64,000 nucleotides of DNA from Aequorivita vladivostokensis. GTDB taxonomy: Bacteria; Bacteroidota; Bacteroidia; Flavobacteriales; Flavobacteriaceae. The position numbers and the translations under genes were made by a program. The notes below the pieces were generated by a model that had not been told where the DNA came from, searched no databases, and was given only the letters and a program-made list of their open reading frames with translations. This document shows, piece after piece, positions 18,073-25,738 of this stretch. Positions within the stretch are counted from its first letter, which is position 1; each line of letters starts with the position of its first letter. The DNA lies in assembly GCF_000952855.1 (NCBI RefSeq), contig NZ_JSVU01000005.1, forward strand, positions 62,001 to 126,000, written 5' to 3'.

Positions 18073-19101
18073 TTATTTTAGCGATTTTCGGTACTCGGTG
18101 GGCGTAACGCCCTTGTGTTTTTTGAAAGTGGCGTAAAAATTAGATTTTGAACTAAAGCCCACCTCACTGGCAATTCCCAGCAGGGAAAAGTTGGAATAGT
18201 GGGCATCGTCCATTCTTTCCAAAAAAGCCTCCACCCGGTAGCCATTCACAAAATCCTGAAAATTGGTATTCATATGGGTATTCAATATTTCAGAGATGTA
18301 TTGCTTCGGGATTTGCAACCGTTCGCCCAAAGAAGTCAGGGAGAGCTTGCTGTCCATAAAGCCCTTTTCTTCTTCCATAAAAGCCGTGATTTTTTTAGTA
18401 TAACTTTCAACCAAATCTTCCTTTAGCCCCGACGTCCGGTACTTTTTTATTTTGGCGAAAGGAACTATTTCTGAAGGTGACACAACCAGTTTCCAAGCCA
18501 TAAAATAGAAAAGAAAAGCAATGATTATAAGGGTTAACGCATTGTTCTCGGGATTGCTGAAATACGGAATCTGCCCAATATTGAACCATCCCAAAATTTC
18601 ATTTGCCAAAGACAGCCCCATAAGAAGGGCCAAAGGAAAAATAAAGAACGCCATCCATTTCTTCCTATCGGATTTAAGGATGGCCCAAATGGTAAACAGC
18701 AAGTACGACAGGAAGCCCAATTCTACCAAAAGCTCTATTATTTCAACAAGCATGATATCTTCAGCGGCATTGTATTTCTCGTAAAGCTCAATGATGAAAT
18801 ACAGCAGATTGGGCAAAAAGAAGAGCAGATGTCGGGGTTTAAAAACTTCGCGTTGGGAAACGAAATACATTACAAACAACAGCAGAAAGGTGATAAATAG
18901 CGAAGAGTCAAAAAAGAACCAATCTACTTTTTCCTCGAAAAACCCGTTGTCGTCATCGCCAATAATATAAAATATAATGGACGCAATACTTCCTATGAGT
19001 AACCAAAAGGTGGGTTTTTGGTATTTTTCCCTGTTGGCCATCAAAGCCACGATAAGAAAAACCCCTTGCAATAAGATGATTATTTGAAGTATTTTCAGCA
19101 T
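18073..19101 (-). CDS. AraC-family regulator with multi-span membrane N-terminus
   Basis: A 342-residue protein. About seven hydrophobic segments fill residues 1-215. The C-terminal 100 residues hold an AraC/XylS double helix-turn-helix (SLGERLQIPKQYISEILNTH; GIASEVGFSSKSNFYATFKK; HKGVTPTEYRKSLK). Such proteins place the DNA binder directly on a membrane sensor. The signal is unknown. It lies between the LTA-synthase-like gene and the epimerase, all on the same strand, with about 100 and 30 bases of spacing. Confidence 0.9.
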   Translation of the reverse strand: MLKILQIIILLQGVFLIVALMANREKYQKPTFWLLIGSIASIIFYIIGDDDNGFFEEKVDWFFFDSSLFITFLLLFVMYFVSQREVFKPRHLLFFLPNLLYFIIELYEKYNAAEDIMLVEIIELLVELGFLSYLLFTIWAILKSDRKKWMAFFIFPLALLMGLSLANEILGWFNIGQIPYFSNPENNALTLIIIAFLFYFMAWKLVVSPSEIVPFAKIKKYRTSGLKEDLVESYTKKITAFMEEEKGFMDSKLSLTSLGERLQIPKQYISEILNTHMNTNFQDFVNGYRVEAFLERMDDAHYSNFSLLGIASEVGFSSKSNFYATFKKHKGVTPTEYRKSLK

Positions 19102-19130
19102 TTAGAAACGGAAAGGAATGAAGCCCGAAG

Positions 19131-20069
19131 TTAAAAATTATTTTTAAACCATTCGGTCTGCGCCTCCAATCCCGCTTTTAATGTAGTCTGTGGATTATAG
19201 TTCAATAATTTTCTGGCCTTGTCGATATTTGCTTTAGTTCGCGATTGGTCGCCGGCGCGGGGCGGTTTCCTTTCGGTTGCAATTTTGGTTTGAAGAATTT
19301 CCTCCACCGTTGCAATGCCCTGTGCCGTGGTGCTTTCGGTTTCGGTGCCGAGATTGAAAATTTCTCCGTTGCAAATTTTTTCCTTTCCAAAAACACTCAC
19401 AATTCCGTCAACAATATCCTGCACATACGTAAAACTGCGCAAATGCTTTTCGCTGCCTTCAAAAAGCGGGAAGACTTTGTTGTTCAGCCCACAATCTATC
19501 AGTCGGGTATAAAGTTTGTCAGGCCTTTCGCGCGGGCCGTAAACGGAAAAGAGCCGAAAGGACGTTCCCTGCAATTTCTGTTCACGGGTTTTTGCCAGTA
19601 CCAATTGCTCTGCGGCGAGCTTGGTAACGCCGTACCACGAAGCAGGTTTGGGCGCAACGGTTTCGGGGAACGTCGCTTCAAGCCCGTAAATTGAAGAGGT
19701 GGCAATGTTTACAAAAAACGGCCGCTTCAGAAGCTTTTCAGCAAAAGTTATCAAACGTTGCGTCGCCAAAATATTATTGCTGAAATAATCCTCAAAAGTA
19801 GATTTATCCGAGATTCCGGGATGGGCGGCAAAGTGGAAAATATAGTCGAGGTCGTTTGGAAGCTTTGCGGCCAAATTATCCGTTCGCAAATCCAAATTAT
19901 ATACTTCAATGTTTTTTTCGCTCAGCGCCTTTGCGTTCAGCGTCTTCAGGCCAAGATCGTAATAGGGCGAAAAATTATCGATGCCGATCACCTCGTGGCC
20001 CATTTCACCTAATCTTTCCGCAGTGTGGGAGCCGATGAAACCAGCCGCGCCCGTAACAAGTACTTTCAT
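19131..20069 (-). CDS. NAD-dependent epimerase/dehydratase (nucleotide-sugar type)
   Basis: The start is set at the ATG at 20069, giving MKVLVTGAAGFIGSH at the N-terminus; the frame is open 42 bases further. The 312-residue SDR shows the GAAGFIG cofactor motif and YGVTK as the YxxxK catalytic pair (SWYGVTKLAAEQL). It resembles UDP-glucuronate or UDP-glucose 4-epimerases, but the substrate cannot be read. It is divergent from the GT2-LAB_N-GT39 operon, so it may supply an activated sugar for it. Confidence 0.9.
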   Translation of the reverse strand: MKVLVTGAAGFIGSHTAERLGEMGHEVIGIDNFSPYYDLGLKTLNAKALSEKNIEVYNLDLRTDNLAAKLPNDLDYIFHFAAHPGISDKSTFEDYFSNNILATQRLITFAEKLLKRPFFVNIATSSIYGLEATFPETVAPKPASWYGVTKLAAEQLVLAKTREQKLQGTSFRLFSVYGPRERPDKLYTRLIDCGLNNKVFPLFEGSEKHLRSFTYVQDIVDGIVSVFGKEKICNGEIFNLGTETESTTAQGIATVEEILQTKIATERKPPRAGDQSRTKANIDKARKLLNYNPQTTLKAGLEAQTEWFKNNF

Positions 20070-20186
20070 AAAATCTGTTTCAGTTGCAAAAATAGCATCT
20101 TTTTTAGGCAATCACTTTTATTATTATGAATTATCCGAAATACACACATAAACTTTTAAACCTATAAACTTCTAAACTAAAAAAAT

Positions 20187-20194
20187 TACTTTTG
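20187..20194 (+). promoter_or_regulatory. -7 promoter element, TACTTTTG
   Basis: The same TACTTTTGCAG context as upstream of the DUF2795 gene, 23 bases before the ATG at 20218. The -33 side is low-complexity and unclear. Confidence 0.55.
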
Positions 20195-20217
20195 CAGAAA
20201 CCTTTTCAAAAATCTCA

Positions 20218-20928
20218 ATGTACGAATTCACCATAATTGTACCCGTTTATAACGAAGAAGAAAACCTGCAACGGGTGGAAAAGGAACTACTAGCCTACAC
20301 ACAAATTGCTACCAAAAAAACTTCTATCCTTTTTGTAAACGATGGTTCAAAGGACAACAGCCAAGCGCTGATTGAAGACATCTGCAACCGAAACGAAGCT
20401 TTTCATTTCATTTCGTTTAAGGAAAATCGCGGCCTCAGCGCTGCCATAAAAGCGGGTTTTGATTATGCTGAAAGTCCGCTGGTGGGTTATATAGACAGCG
20501 ATTTGCAAACCGACCCAAAAGATTTCAACCTGTTGCTAAAACACATTGGCGAATACGATTTGGTAACGGGCGTCCGCGCCGACAGAAAGGACAAGTTTGT
20601 GAAAAATATGTCATCCAAAATTGCGAACGGTATTCGCCGCGCCTTTACACACGATGGCATGGATGATACGGGCTGCCCGTTGAAAGTGATAAAGACCGAT
20701 TACGCAAAACGCATCCCAATGTTTAAAGGGCTTCACCGGTTTCTGCCTGCGATGATTCTTTTGCAAAACGGCAAAATAGTACAGGTTCCCGTAAAGCATT
20801 TTCCGCGAATGGCCGGCACGGCAAAATTTGGACTTTGGAACCGTTTGATTGGCCCTTTGATGGACTGTTTCGCCTATCTTTGGATGAAGAAAAAATACAT
20901 CAACTACGAGATTAAAAGCAAGGGATGA
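20218..20928 (+). CDS. Glycosyltransferase family 2 (DPM1/ArnC-like)
   Basis: A 236-residue GT2 enzyme with IIVPVYNEEENL at the N-terminus, the FVNDGSKD motif and the metal-binding DSD in GYIDSDLQTDP. It has no membrane spans beyond a weak C-terminal helix. Enzymes of this type move a sugar from a nucleotide donor to a polyprenyl phosphate. It overlaps the LAB_N gene by 4 bases and begins a three-gene operon ending in a GT39 transferase, the logic of ArnC/ArnT or Flm-type lipid A decoration. Confidence 0.92.
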   Translation: MYEFTIIVPVYNEEENLQRVEKELLAYTQIATKKTSILFVNDGSKDNSQALIEDICNRNEAFHFISFKENRGLSAAIKAGFDYAESPLVGYIDSDLQTDPKDFNLLLKHIGEYDLVTGVRADRKDKFVKNMSSKIANGIRRAFTHDGMDDTGCPLKVIKTDYAKRIPMFKGLHRFLPAMILLQNGKIVQVPVKHFPRMAGTAKFGLWNRLIGPLMDCFAYLWMKKKYINYEIKSKG

Positions 20929-21557
20929 GCAACTGGATTGTGTACGGCATTGGCTTTTTGGCACAAATCCTTTTCAGCGGAAGGCTTATCGTGCAATGGA
21001 TCCTTTCCGAAAGAAGCAAACGCATCATCACGCCTTCCACATTTTGGAAACTGAGTTTGCTCGCTTCTTTTCTGCTTTTTGTGTATGGGCATTTGCGCGA
21101 CGATTTCGCCATAATGCTCGGGCAAGCGCTTACATATTATATCTACATCAGAAATCTACAGTTGCAGGGCGAATGGCAGAAATCGCCAAAATGGTTGCGG
21201 ATTTTTCTGTTTATTTTTCCAATTTTGATAGTTGTTTACGCTTACAACAATGGCGAATACGACATCGAGAAACTTTTCAATAACGAAGACATTCCGCTGT
21301 GGCTGTTACTTTTGGGGATAATTTCACAAATACTTTTTACCCTTCGTTTTGTTTATCAATGGATCGTTTCCGAAAAAACAAAAACCTCGCAATTGCCAGT
21401 AGGCTTTTGGCGGATGAGCGTTTTGGGAGCTTCGCTGATTTTAACCTATGCCATTTTCAGAAAAGACCCCGTGCTTTTTGTGGGCCATATAGCAGGCTTG
21501 ATTATATATGTGAGAAATATTTTTATTTGGAAAAAACAGGCACGTTATGAAATTTGA
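20925..21557 (+). CDS. Duplicated LAB_N (lipid-A-disaccharide synthase N-terminal) domain protein
   Basis: A 210-residue membrane protein made of two LAB_N-like units. The first spans about residues 6-80 (FLAQILFSGRLIVQWILSE) and the second about 122-200 (IISQILFTLRFVYQWIVSE). Each unit has three hydrophobic segments and ends in YIRN or YVRN. LAB_N domains occur with lipid A enzymes and as partners of GT2/GT39 systems; their role may be to handle the polyprenyl-sugar intermediate. It is coupled to both neighbours, with overlaps of 4 and 11 bases. Confidence 0.88.
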   Translation: MSNWIVYGIGFLAQILFSGRLIVQWILSERSKRIITPSTFWKLSLLASFLLFVYGHLRDDFAIMLGQALTYYIYIRNLQLQGEWQKSPKWLRIFLFIFPILIVVYAYNNGEYDIEKLFNNEDIPLWLLLLGIISQILFTLRFVYQWIVSEKTKTSQLPVGFWRMSVLGASLILTYAIFRKDPVLFVGHIAGLIIYVRNIFIWKKQARYEI

Positions 21558-23172
21558 AAGGAACTATCTGCTACTTCTTTTGCTCACCTGCGCCGCTATT
21601 TTCTTCGTGAATTTAAATTCGCTGCCGGTAAACATTATGGAAGCGCGAAACTTCATCACTGCCCGCGAAATGCTGAATGACGGCCATTGGCTGCTCACAA
21701 CCATCAACGGCGAACCGCGTTACCAAAAACCCCCGCTTCCCACTTGGCTTACTGCTTTTTCGGCAGCAATCTTTGGAATAAAAAGCGTTTGGGCGCTGCG
21801 GCTACCAGCGGCGATTATGACGCTTTTTCTCGTACTGTTTTCGTATAAACTCGCAGAAAAACTTACTTCGGAAAAATTATATGCTTTTATAAGCTCGCTG
21901 ATAATGGCGACCTCCTTTTACATCGTTGCCTCCGCCCGCGATGGGCAGTGGGATATTTACACCCACGGGTTTATGGTAATCTGTATTTATCTGCTCTACT
22001 TATTTTTCATAAAAGAAACCCACAAATACCGAAATGCACTTTTAGCGGGACTCTTTTTTGGCTGTTCGTTTTTAAGCAAAGGGCCCGTTTCGCTTTACGC
22101 CCTACTCCTACCCTTTTTGATTGCCTTTGGAATTGTTTACAAATACAGAAATTTTAAAACTCGGTGGTTGCCACTTCTTGCGTTTTTGGCCGTGGCTTTT
22201 GTGGTTTCGTCTTGGTGGCATTGGTACACGCTGACCTTTGATCCCGCCGCAGCGGAAATTACCAAAAAGGAAACCACCAACTGGATAAGCTACGAAATAA
22301 AACCGTTTTATTATTACTGGAGCTTTTTCACCCAAAGCGGGGTTTGGACCATTCCCGCGTTTATAGCCCTGCTCTACCCCTATTTAAAAAATCGTGTTTT
22401 CAATAAAAAGGCATATCTGTTTACCTTTCTTTGGACGATGCTTTCGGTGATTTTACTTTCCCTGATTCCCGAGAAAAAGTCGCGCTATTTATTGCCAGTC
22501 TTAATTCCGATGGCGCTAAATACGGGTTTTTATATCGAATATCTCTTCCGAAGCTTTAAAGAGTTGAAAGATAAACGCGAAACGATTCCAGTCTATTTCA
22601 ACTTCGGTTTAATTGGTTTTATAGGCATAGCTTTCCCCGTTGGCGGCTATATTTTTCTGAAAGATGGACTTTCAGGAAACTGGGTTTGGTTTGTGCTGCT
22701 TTCCATCGCTTTATTTTCCATCGGAATTTTTATGTTCAGAAATCTTTTCCGAAGAAAAATTGCAACCGTTTTTTATTTAACCATCGCTTTTATTGTTGCC
22801 GTGATTTGGTTCGGCCTACCGCTCAGCAAGGCCATAACCATAAACCCAGACTACAAACCGTTTTCTGAATTGCACAATTTTGAAGAAAAAGAGAACATAA
22901 AAATCTACGAATTTTCAGGAATGACGCCCGAACTTATTTGGGATTACGGCGAAAAGATGGAAATGCTAAATAAAGACGGCGAATTTATAACCCCTGCCGA
23001 AGACCGTTTTGGGGTTTTGGTTTCAGAGGAAAGTTTAGAGCATTTTAAGGAAGTTTACCCCAACTTCAAAAGAGAGCATATTGCCCGTTACGATATGAAT
23101 CCGAAGGGACCGGACAGCCGCACGCATAAAACGAGACTATATCGGGAATTGTTTATTGTTTCCAAGAAGTGA
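21547..23172 (+). CDS. ArnT-like glycosyltransferase, GT39 family
   Basis: A 541-residue integral membrane protein with about 11-12 hydrophobic segments. The first periplasmic loop has the acidic catalytic context MEARNFITAREML and the RYQKPPLPTW motif typical of ArnT/PMT-type transferases. A soluble C-terminal region follows residue 430. Such enzymes use polyprenyl-phosphate sugars as donors and modify lipid A or proteins at the periplasmic face. As last gene of the operon it is the likely final transfer step. Confidence 0.9.
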   Translation: MKFERNYLLLLLLTCAAIFFVNLNSLPVNIMEARNFITAREMLNDGHWLLTTINGEPRYQKPPLPTWLTAFSAAIFGIKSVWALRLPAAIMTLFLVLFSYKLAEKLTSEKLYAFISSLIMATSFYIVASARDGQWDIYTHGFMVICIYLLYLFFIKETHKYRNALLAGLFFGCSFLSKGPVSLYALLLPFLIAFGIVYKYRNFKTRWLPLLAFLAVAFVVSSWWHWYTLTFDPAAAEITKKETTNWISYEIKPFYYYWSFFTQSGVWTIPAFIALLYPYLKNRVFNKKAYLFTFLWTMLSVILLSLIPEKKSRYLLPVLIPMALNTGFYIEYLFRSFKELKDKRETIPVYFNFGLIGFIGIAFPVGGYIFLKDGLSGNWVWFVLLSIALFSIGIFMFRNLFRRKIATVFYLTIAFIVAVIWFGLPLSKAITINPDYKPFSELHNFEEKENIKIYEFSGMTPELIWDYGEKMEMLNKDGEFITPAEDRFGVLVSEESLEHFKEVYPNFKREHIARYDMNPKGPDSRTHKTRLYRELFIVSKK

Positions 23173-23179
23173 TGCTCTC

Positions 23180-23215
23180 AAACCTAACAGGTTTTGAAAA
23201 CCTGTTAGGTTTTTT
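23180..23215. terminator. Perfect palindrome acting as bidirectional terminator
   Basis: AACCTAACAGGTTTT and AAAACCTGTTAGGTT form a 15-bp stem around a single G, with T after it. It sits between the convergent GT39 and PAP2 genes and touches the PAP2 stop codon. Confidence 0.85.
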
Positions 23216-23780
23216 GTGTTTTAAACTTCCGCTGCCCCCACTTCTGTATAAGATAAAACAACCAACCCGTCAACCCACCAAAGGCCATTCCCGAAATTAC
23301 ATCCAATGGATAGTGAACGCCCAAATAAATTCGGCTATAACCTGTAATTACTGCCCAAAACAACAAAAGGAATGGTAAATATTTGTACCATTTTTGAAGG
23401 CTCAACCCGAGAAAAACGGCCGCTGCCATAGAACTAGCAGCGTGGGCGGAAAAATAACCAAACCTACCACAACCATCCGCAACGTAACGCATTAATGGTT
23501 GCAGTTCTTCCACTTTGCACGGTCTTGGGCGCTTTATTCCGTATTTAAAAAGGCTGGCGATTTGGTCGGTGGCGGTAATCATTAATGCAACACAGACTAT
23601 GATTACCAAAGTGCCTTTCCAGCCGTAATGTTTAAAGACTAAATACAGAAGAAAAGCGTACAACGGAATTGACGACCATTTTTCGGTAACAAACCGCCAA
23701 AAGCCGTCCCAAGAAGTGTTTCCGAGATTGTTTAGAAAAAGGAAGAGTTCGGTGTCGTATTTTAGGAGTTCGTCGAGCAT
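23205..23780 (-). CDS. PAP2-family membrane phosphatase
   Basis: A 191-residue protein with about five membrane segments and the PAP2 motifs KYGIKRPRP, GYFSAHAAS and SRIYLGVHYPLDV. The second motif has SAH where PSGH is usual. Members dephosphorylate undecaprenyl pyrophosphate, phosphatidate or lipid A 1-phosphate. It is convergent with the lipid A-style operon, so a role in envelope lipid phosphate metabolism is likely. It is a paralogue of the PAP2 gene at 32183. Confidence 0.9.
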   Translation of the reverse strand: MLDELLKYDTELFLFLNNLGNTSWDGFWRFVTEKWSSIPLYAFLLYLVFKHYGWKGTLVIIVCVALMITATDQIASLFKYGIKRPRPCKVEELQPLMRYVADGCGRFGYFSAHAASSMAAAVFLGLSLQKWYKYLPFLLLFWAVITGYSRIYLGVHYPLDVISGMAFGGLTGWLFYLIQKWGQRKFKTQKT

Positions 23781-23814
23781 TATTCTGTAGTTCTAAAAGT
23801 CAATAAAATTCTCA

Positions 23815-23860
23815 CCACGAATACACGAATTATTATGTTAAAACATTCGTGTATTCGTGG
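23815..23860. repeat. 16-bp perfect inverted repeat, CCACGAATACACGAAT
   Basis: CCACGAATACACGAAT (23815-23830), a 14-base AT-rich loop, then its exact complement (23845-23860). A degenerate, interrupted copy lies at 741-803. It has no T run on the minus side and so does not look like an ordinary terminator. Confidence 0.85.
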
Positions 23861-23870
23861 TTATTTAAAT

Positions 23871-24101
23871 TTAATCCTCATCATACCTCGCAATCTCCCG
23901 ATCGTAAAAATCGTTTGCACCCTGTATTAAATTTTCGGCCTCCGTCTCCAGTTCCTTTTGGTCCTGCGCATCAAAATCCTCCAGCCATTCCACCTCATCG
24001 TTTTCCAGATTAATTATAAAACGTGGGAATTCAGTATGTATTACGAAAATCGCAGTGGGATAATCGCTGTTGTCGCCGAGAAGGTATTTTGGAAAATCCA
24101 T
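23871..24101 (-). CDS. Small acidic hypothetical protein
   Basis: A 76-residue, strongly acidic protein (MDFPKYLLGDNSDYPTAIF at the start, ARYDED at the end) with no signal or membrane segment. I believe similar small proteins occur across Flavobacteriaceae but do not recognise a named domain. Codon use is ordinary. It lies upstream of the PAP2 gene on the same strand, separated by the inverted repeat. Confidence 0.65.
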   Translation of the reverse strand: MDFPKYLLGDNSDYPTAIFVIHTEFPRFIINLENDEVEWLEDFDAQDQKELETEAENLIQGANDFYDREIARYDED

Positions 24102-24179
24102 TTTTTTAGGTTTATTGTTTATTATTTATGGTTTATTCTTTATTGTTAGTGGATGTTGAAAACTGAAAATCAAATCCTT

Positions 24180-24228
24180 CAAAAAGCACCCGGCACCCAG
24201 CACCCAGCATCCCTCATCCAGCACCCAA
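24180..24228. repeat. GCACCCA-type word repeat overlapping the MATE stop codon
   Basis: Short near-repeats of GCACCCA and CATCC run from the intergenic gap into the last codons of the MATE gene, whose C-terminus RLGAG is encoded by the repeat. Confidence 0.6.
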
Positions 24229-25593
24229 ACGTATCAATTTCTTCGAAAGATAATTAAATCTGATGAATAACATAATGCCGCTTGCCGAAAGCCCTGCCAG
24301 CAACCCGATCCAAATGCCCATACTTTCCAAGGAAGTTTCCATACTTAGGTAATACGATATTGGAAAGCCAATAATCCAATAGGCAATAAAAGTAATGACC
24401 GTTGGAATCTTTACATCCTGCATTCCGCGTAGGGCGCCAAGTGCCACCACTTGTAAGGCATCGGTAAACTGAAAGATAGCTGCAATAATCAACAATTGGG
24501 CGGCAATGGTTACCACTTCCACATTATCGGCAAAGTCGGCTACGCTGTCATAATCAAGAAATATCTTCGGCAGGGATTCATTAAAGAGAATAAAGAAAAC
24601 CGCAAAAACCAGCGCCAGAATAGAAGTGAGCAACCCAATGGAAATAGCCACCCGCCGCAGTTCCCTAAAATTCCTCAAGCCTTTTTGGTTGCCTACGCGA
24701 ATCATCGCGGCCACGCTAAAGCCCATCGCCACCATAAAGGTCATACTGGCCAAATTCAAGGCAATTTGGTTTGCCGCCTGCGGGTTCTTCCCCAAGATTC
24801 CCGAAAGCCACACCGCCGAAGTAAAAATACCCACTTCAAAAAACATCTGCATAGCCGAGGGAAAGCCGAGGTTCAGCAGTTTCTTCAGCATCGCTTTGCT
24901 GAGGGTAAAGATTTTTATATTCGTAACAAAATAGCGCGATTTTTCCTTTCGGCTCAAAAGATACCACAGATAGCCCACCATCACCACGCGAGATGCCAAC
25001 GTACCGATGGCCGCACCGACCACCCCCAGTTCGGGCGCGCCAAACTTTCCGAAGATAAACATATAGTTGAGCAGCACATTCACCAAATTCGCCACAATGG
25101 TAGCATACATCGGGAAACGCGTCATGGACAGGCCATCGCTAAACTGCTTAAACCCCTGAAAAATAATCAAGGGTACCAACGATGCCGCGACCAAGGTAAG
25201 ATATGGCATGGCCAAATCGACCACCTCGGGCGGTTGTTTCATCACATACATCAACGGTTTGGCGAACATTACCACGGCAAAGAGGGCAAGCCCCAACACA
25301 ATACACAAAAACAGCCCGTGCTTAAAGGAAGATTTTCCCCTCTCGCGGTTGCCCGCCCCATCGGCCTCTGCCACCAATGGCGTGATGGCAGTTGAAAACC
25401 CAACGCCCAAGCTCATGGCCACAAACATAAAACTGTTCCCCAACGAAACCGCGGCAAGCTCGGCACTGCCCAACTGCCCCACCATAATATTGTCCACCAG
25501 GGCCACCACTTGATGCCCCAGCATACCCAAAATTACGGGCGTGGCCAGTTTGGTGTTGTACTTAAATTCTTTGGTGTAGTCGGAAAGCGCCAA
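24214..25593 (-). CDS. MATE family efflux transporter
   Basis: A 12-span transporter of about 459 residues with MATE features (PVILGMLGHQVVALVDNIMV, MVGQLGSAELAAVSLG) and two internally similar halves. It exports cationic drugs or metabolites using Na+ or H+. The frame is open to a TTG at 25614, but a -7 word TATCTTTG lies at 25613-25620 on this strand. Transcription would therefore begin inside that segment. I prefer the TTG at 25593, giving MALSDYTKEFKYN, close to the family start. Confidence 0.92.
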   Translation of the reverse strand: MALSDYTKEFKYNTKLATPVILGMLGHQVVALVDNIMVGQLGSAELAAVSLGNSFMFVAMSLGVGFSTAITPLVAEADGAGNRERGKSSFKHGLFLCIVLGLALFAVVMFAKPLMYVMKQPPEVVDLAMPYLTLVAASLVPLIIFQGFKQFSDGLSMTRFPMYATIVANLVNVLLNYMFIFGKFGAPELGVVGAAIGTLASRVVMVGYLWYLLSRKEKSRYFVTNIKIFTLSKAMLKKLLNLGFPSAMQMFFEVGIFTSAVWLSGILGKNPQAANQIALNLASMTFMVAMGFSVAAMIRVGNQKGLRNFRELRRVAISIGLLTSILALVFAVFFILFNESLPKIFLDYDSVADFADNVEVVTIAAQLLIIAAIFQFTDALQVVALGALRGMQDVKIPTVITFIAYWIIGFPISYYLSMETSLESMGIWIGLLAGLSASGIMLFIRFNYLSKKLIRLGAG

Positions 25594-25612
25594 GTCGGAA
25601 AAAATTTTGCGC

Positions 25613-25620
25613 AAAGATAG
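25613..25620 (-). promoter_or_regulatory. -7 promoter element, TATCTTTG, for the MATE gene
   Basis: An exact TAnnTTTG word on the minus strand, 19 bases from the preferred TTG start at 25593. It argues against the upstream TTG at 25614. Confidence 0.55.
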
Positions 25621-25659
25621 TAGTTGTGTTTTTTAGAATAGCTTTGTATTTCATTAAAA

Positions 25660-25727
25660 AAGTTAAGAGTTAAAAGTTAGGCGTTATTGGTTTCAACGCA
25701 TAACTCTTAACCCATAACTCTTAACGT
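25660..25727. repeat. Word-like repeat of TTAAGAGTTA / TAACTCTTAA
   Basis: Direct and inverted copies of TTAAGAGTT and AACTCTTAACC with a GCGTTA/AACGCATA pair fill the gap before the ABC exporter gene. Confidence 0.65.
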
Positions 25728-25738
25728 AAACCTCGAGA

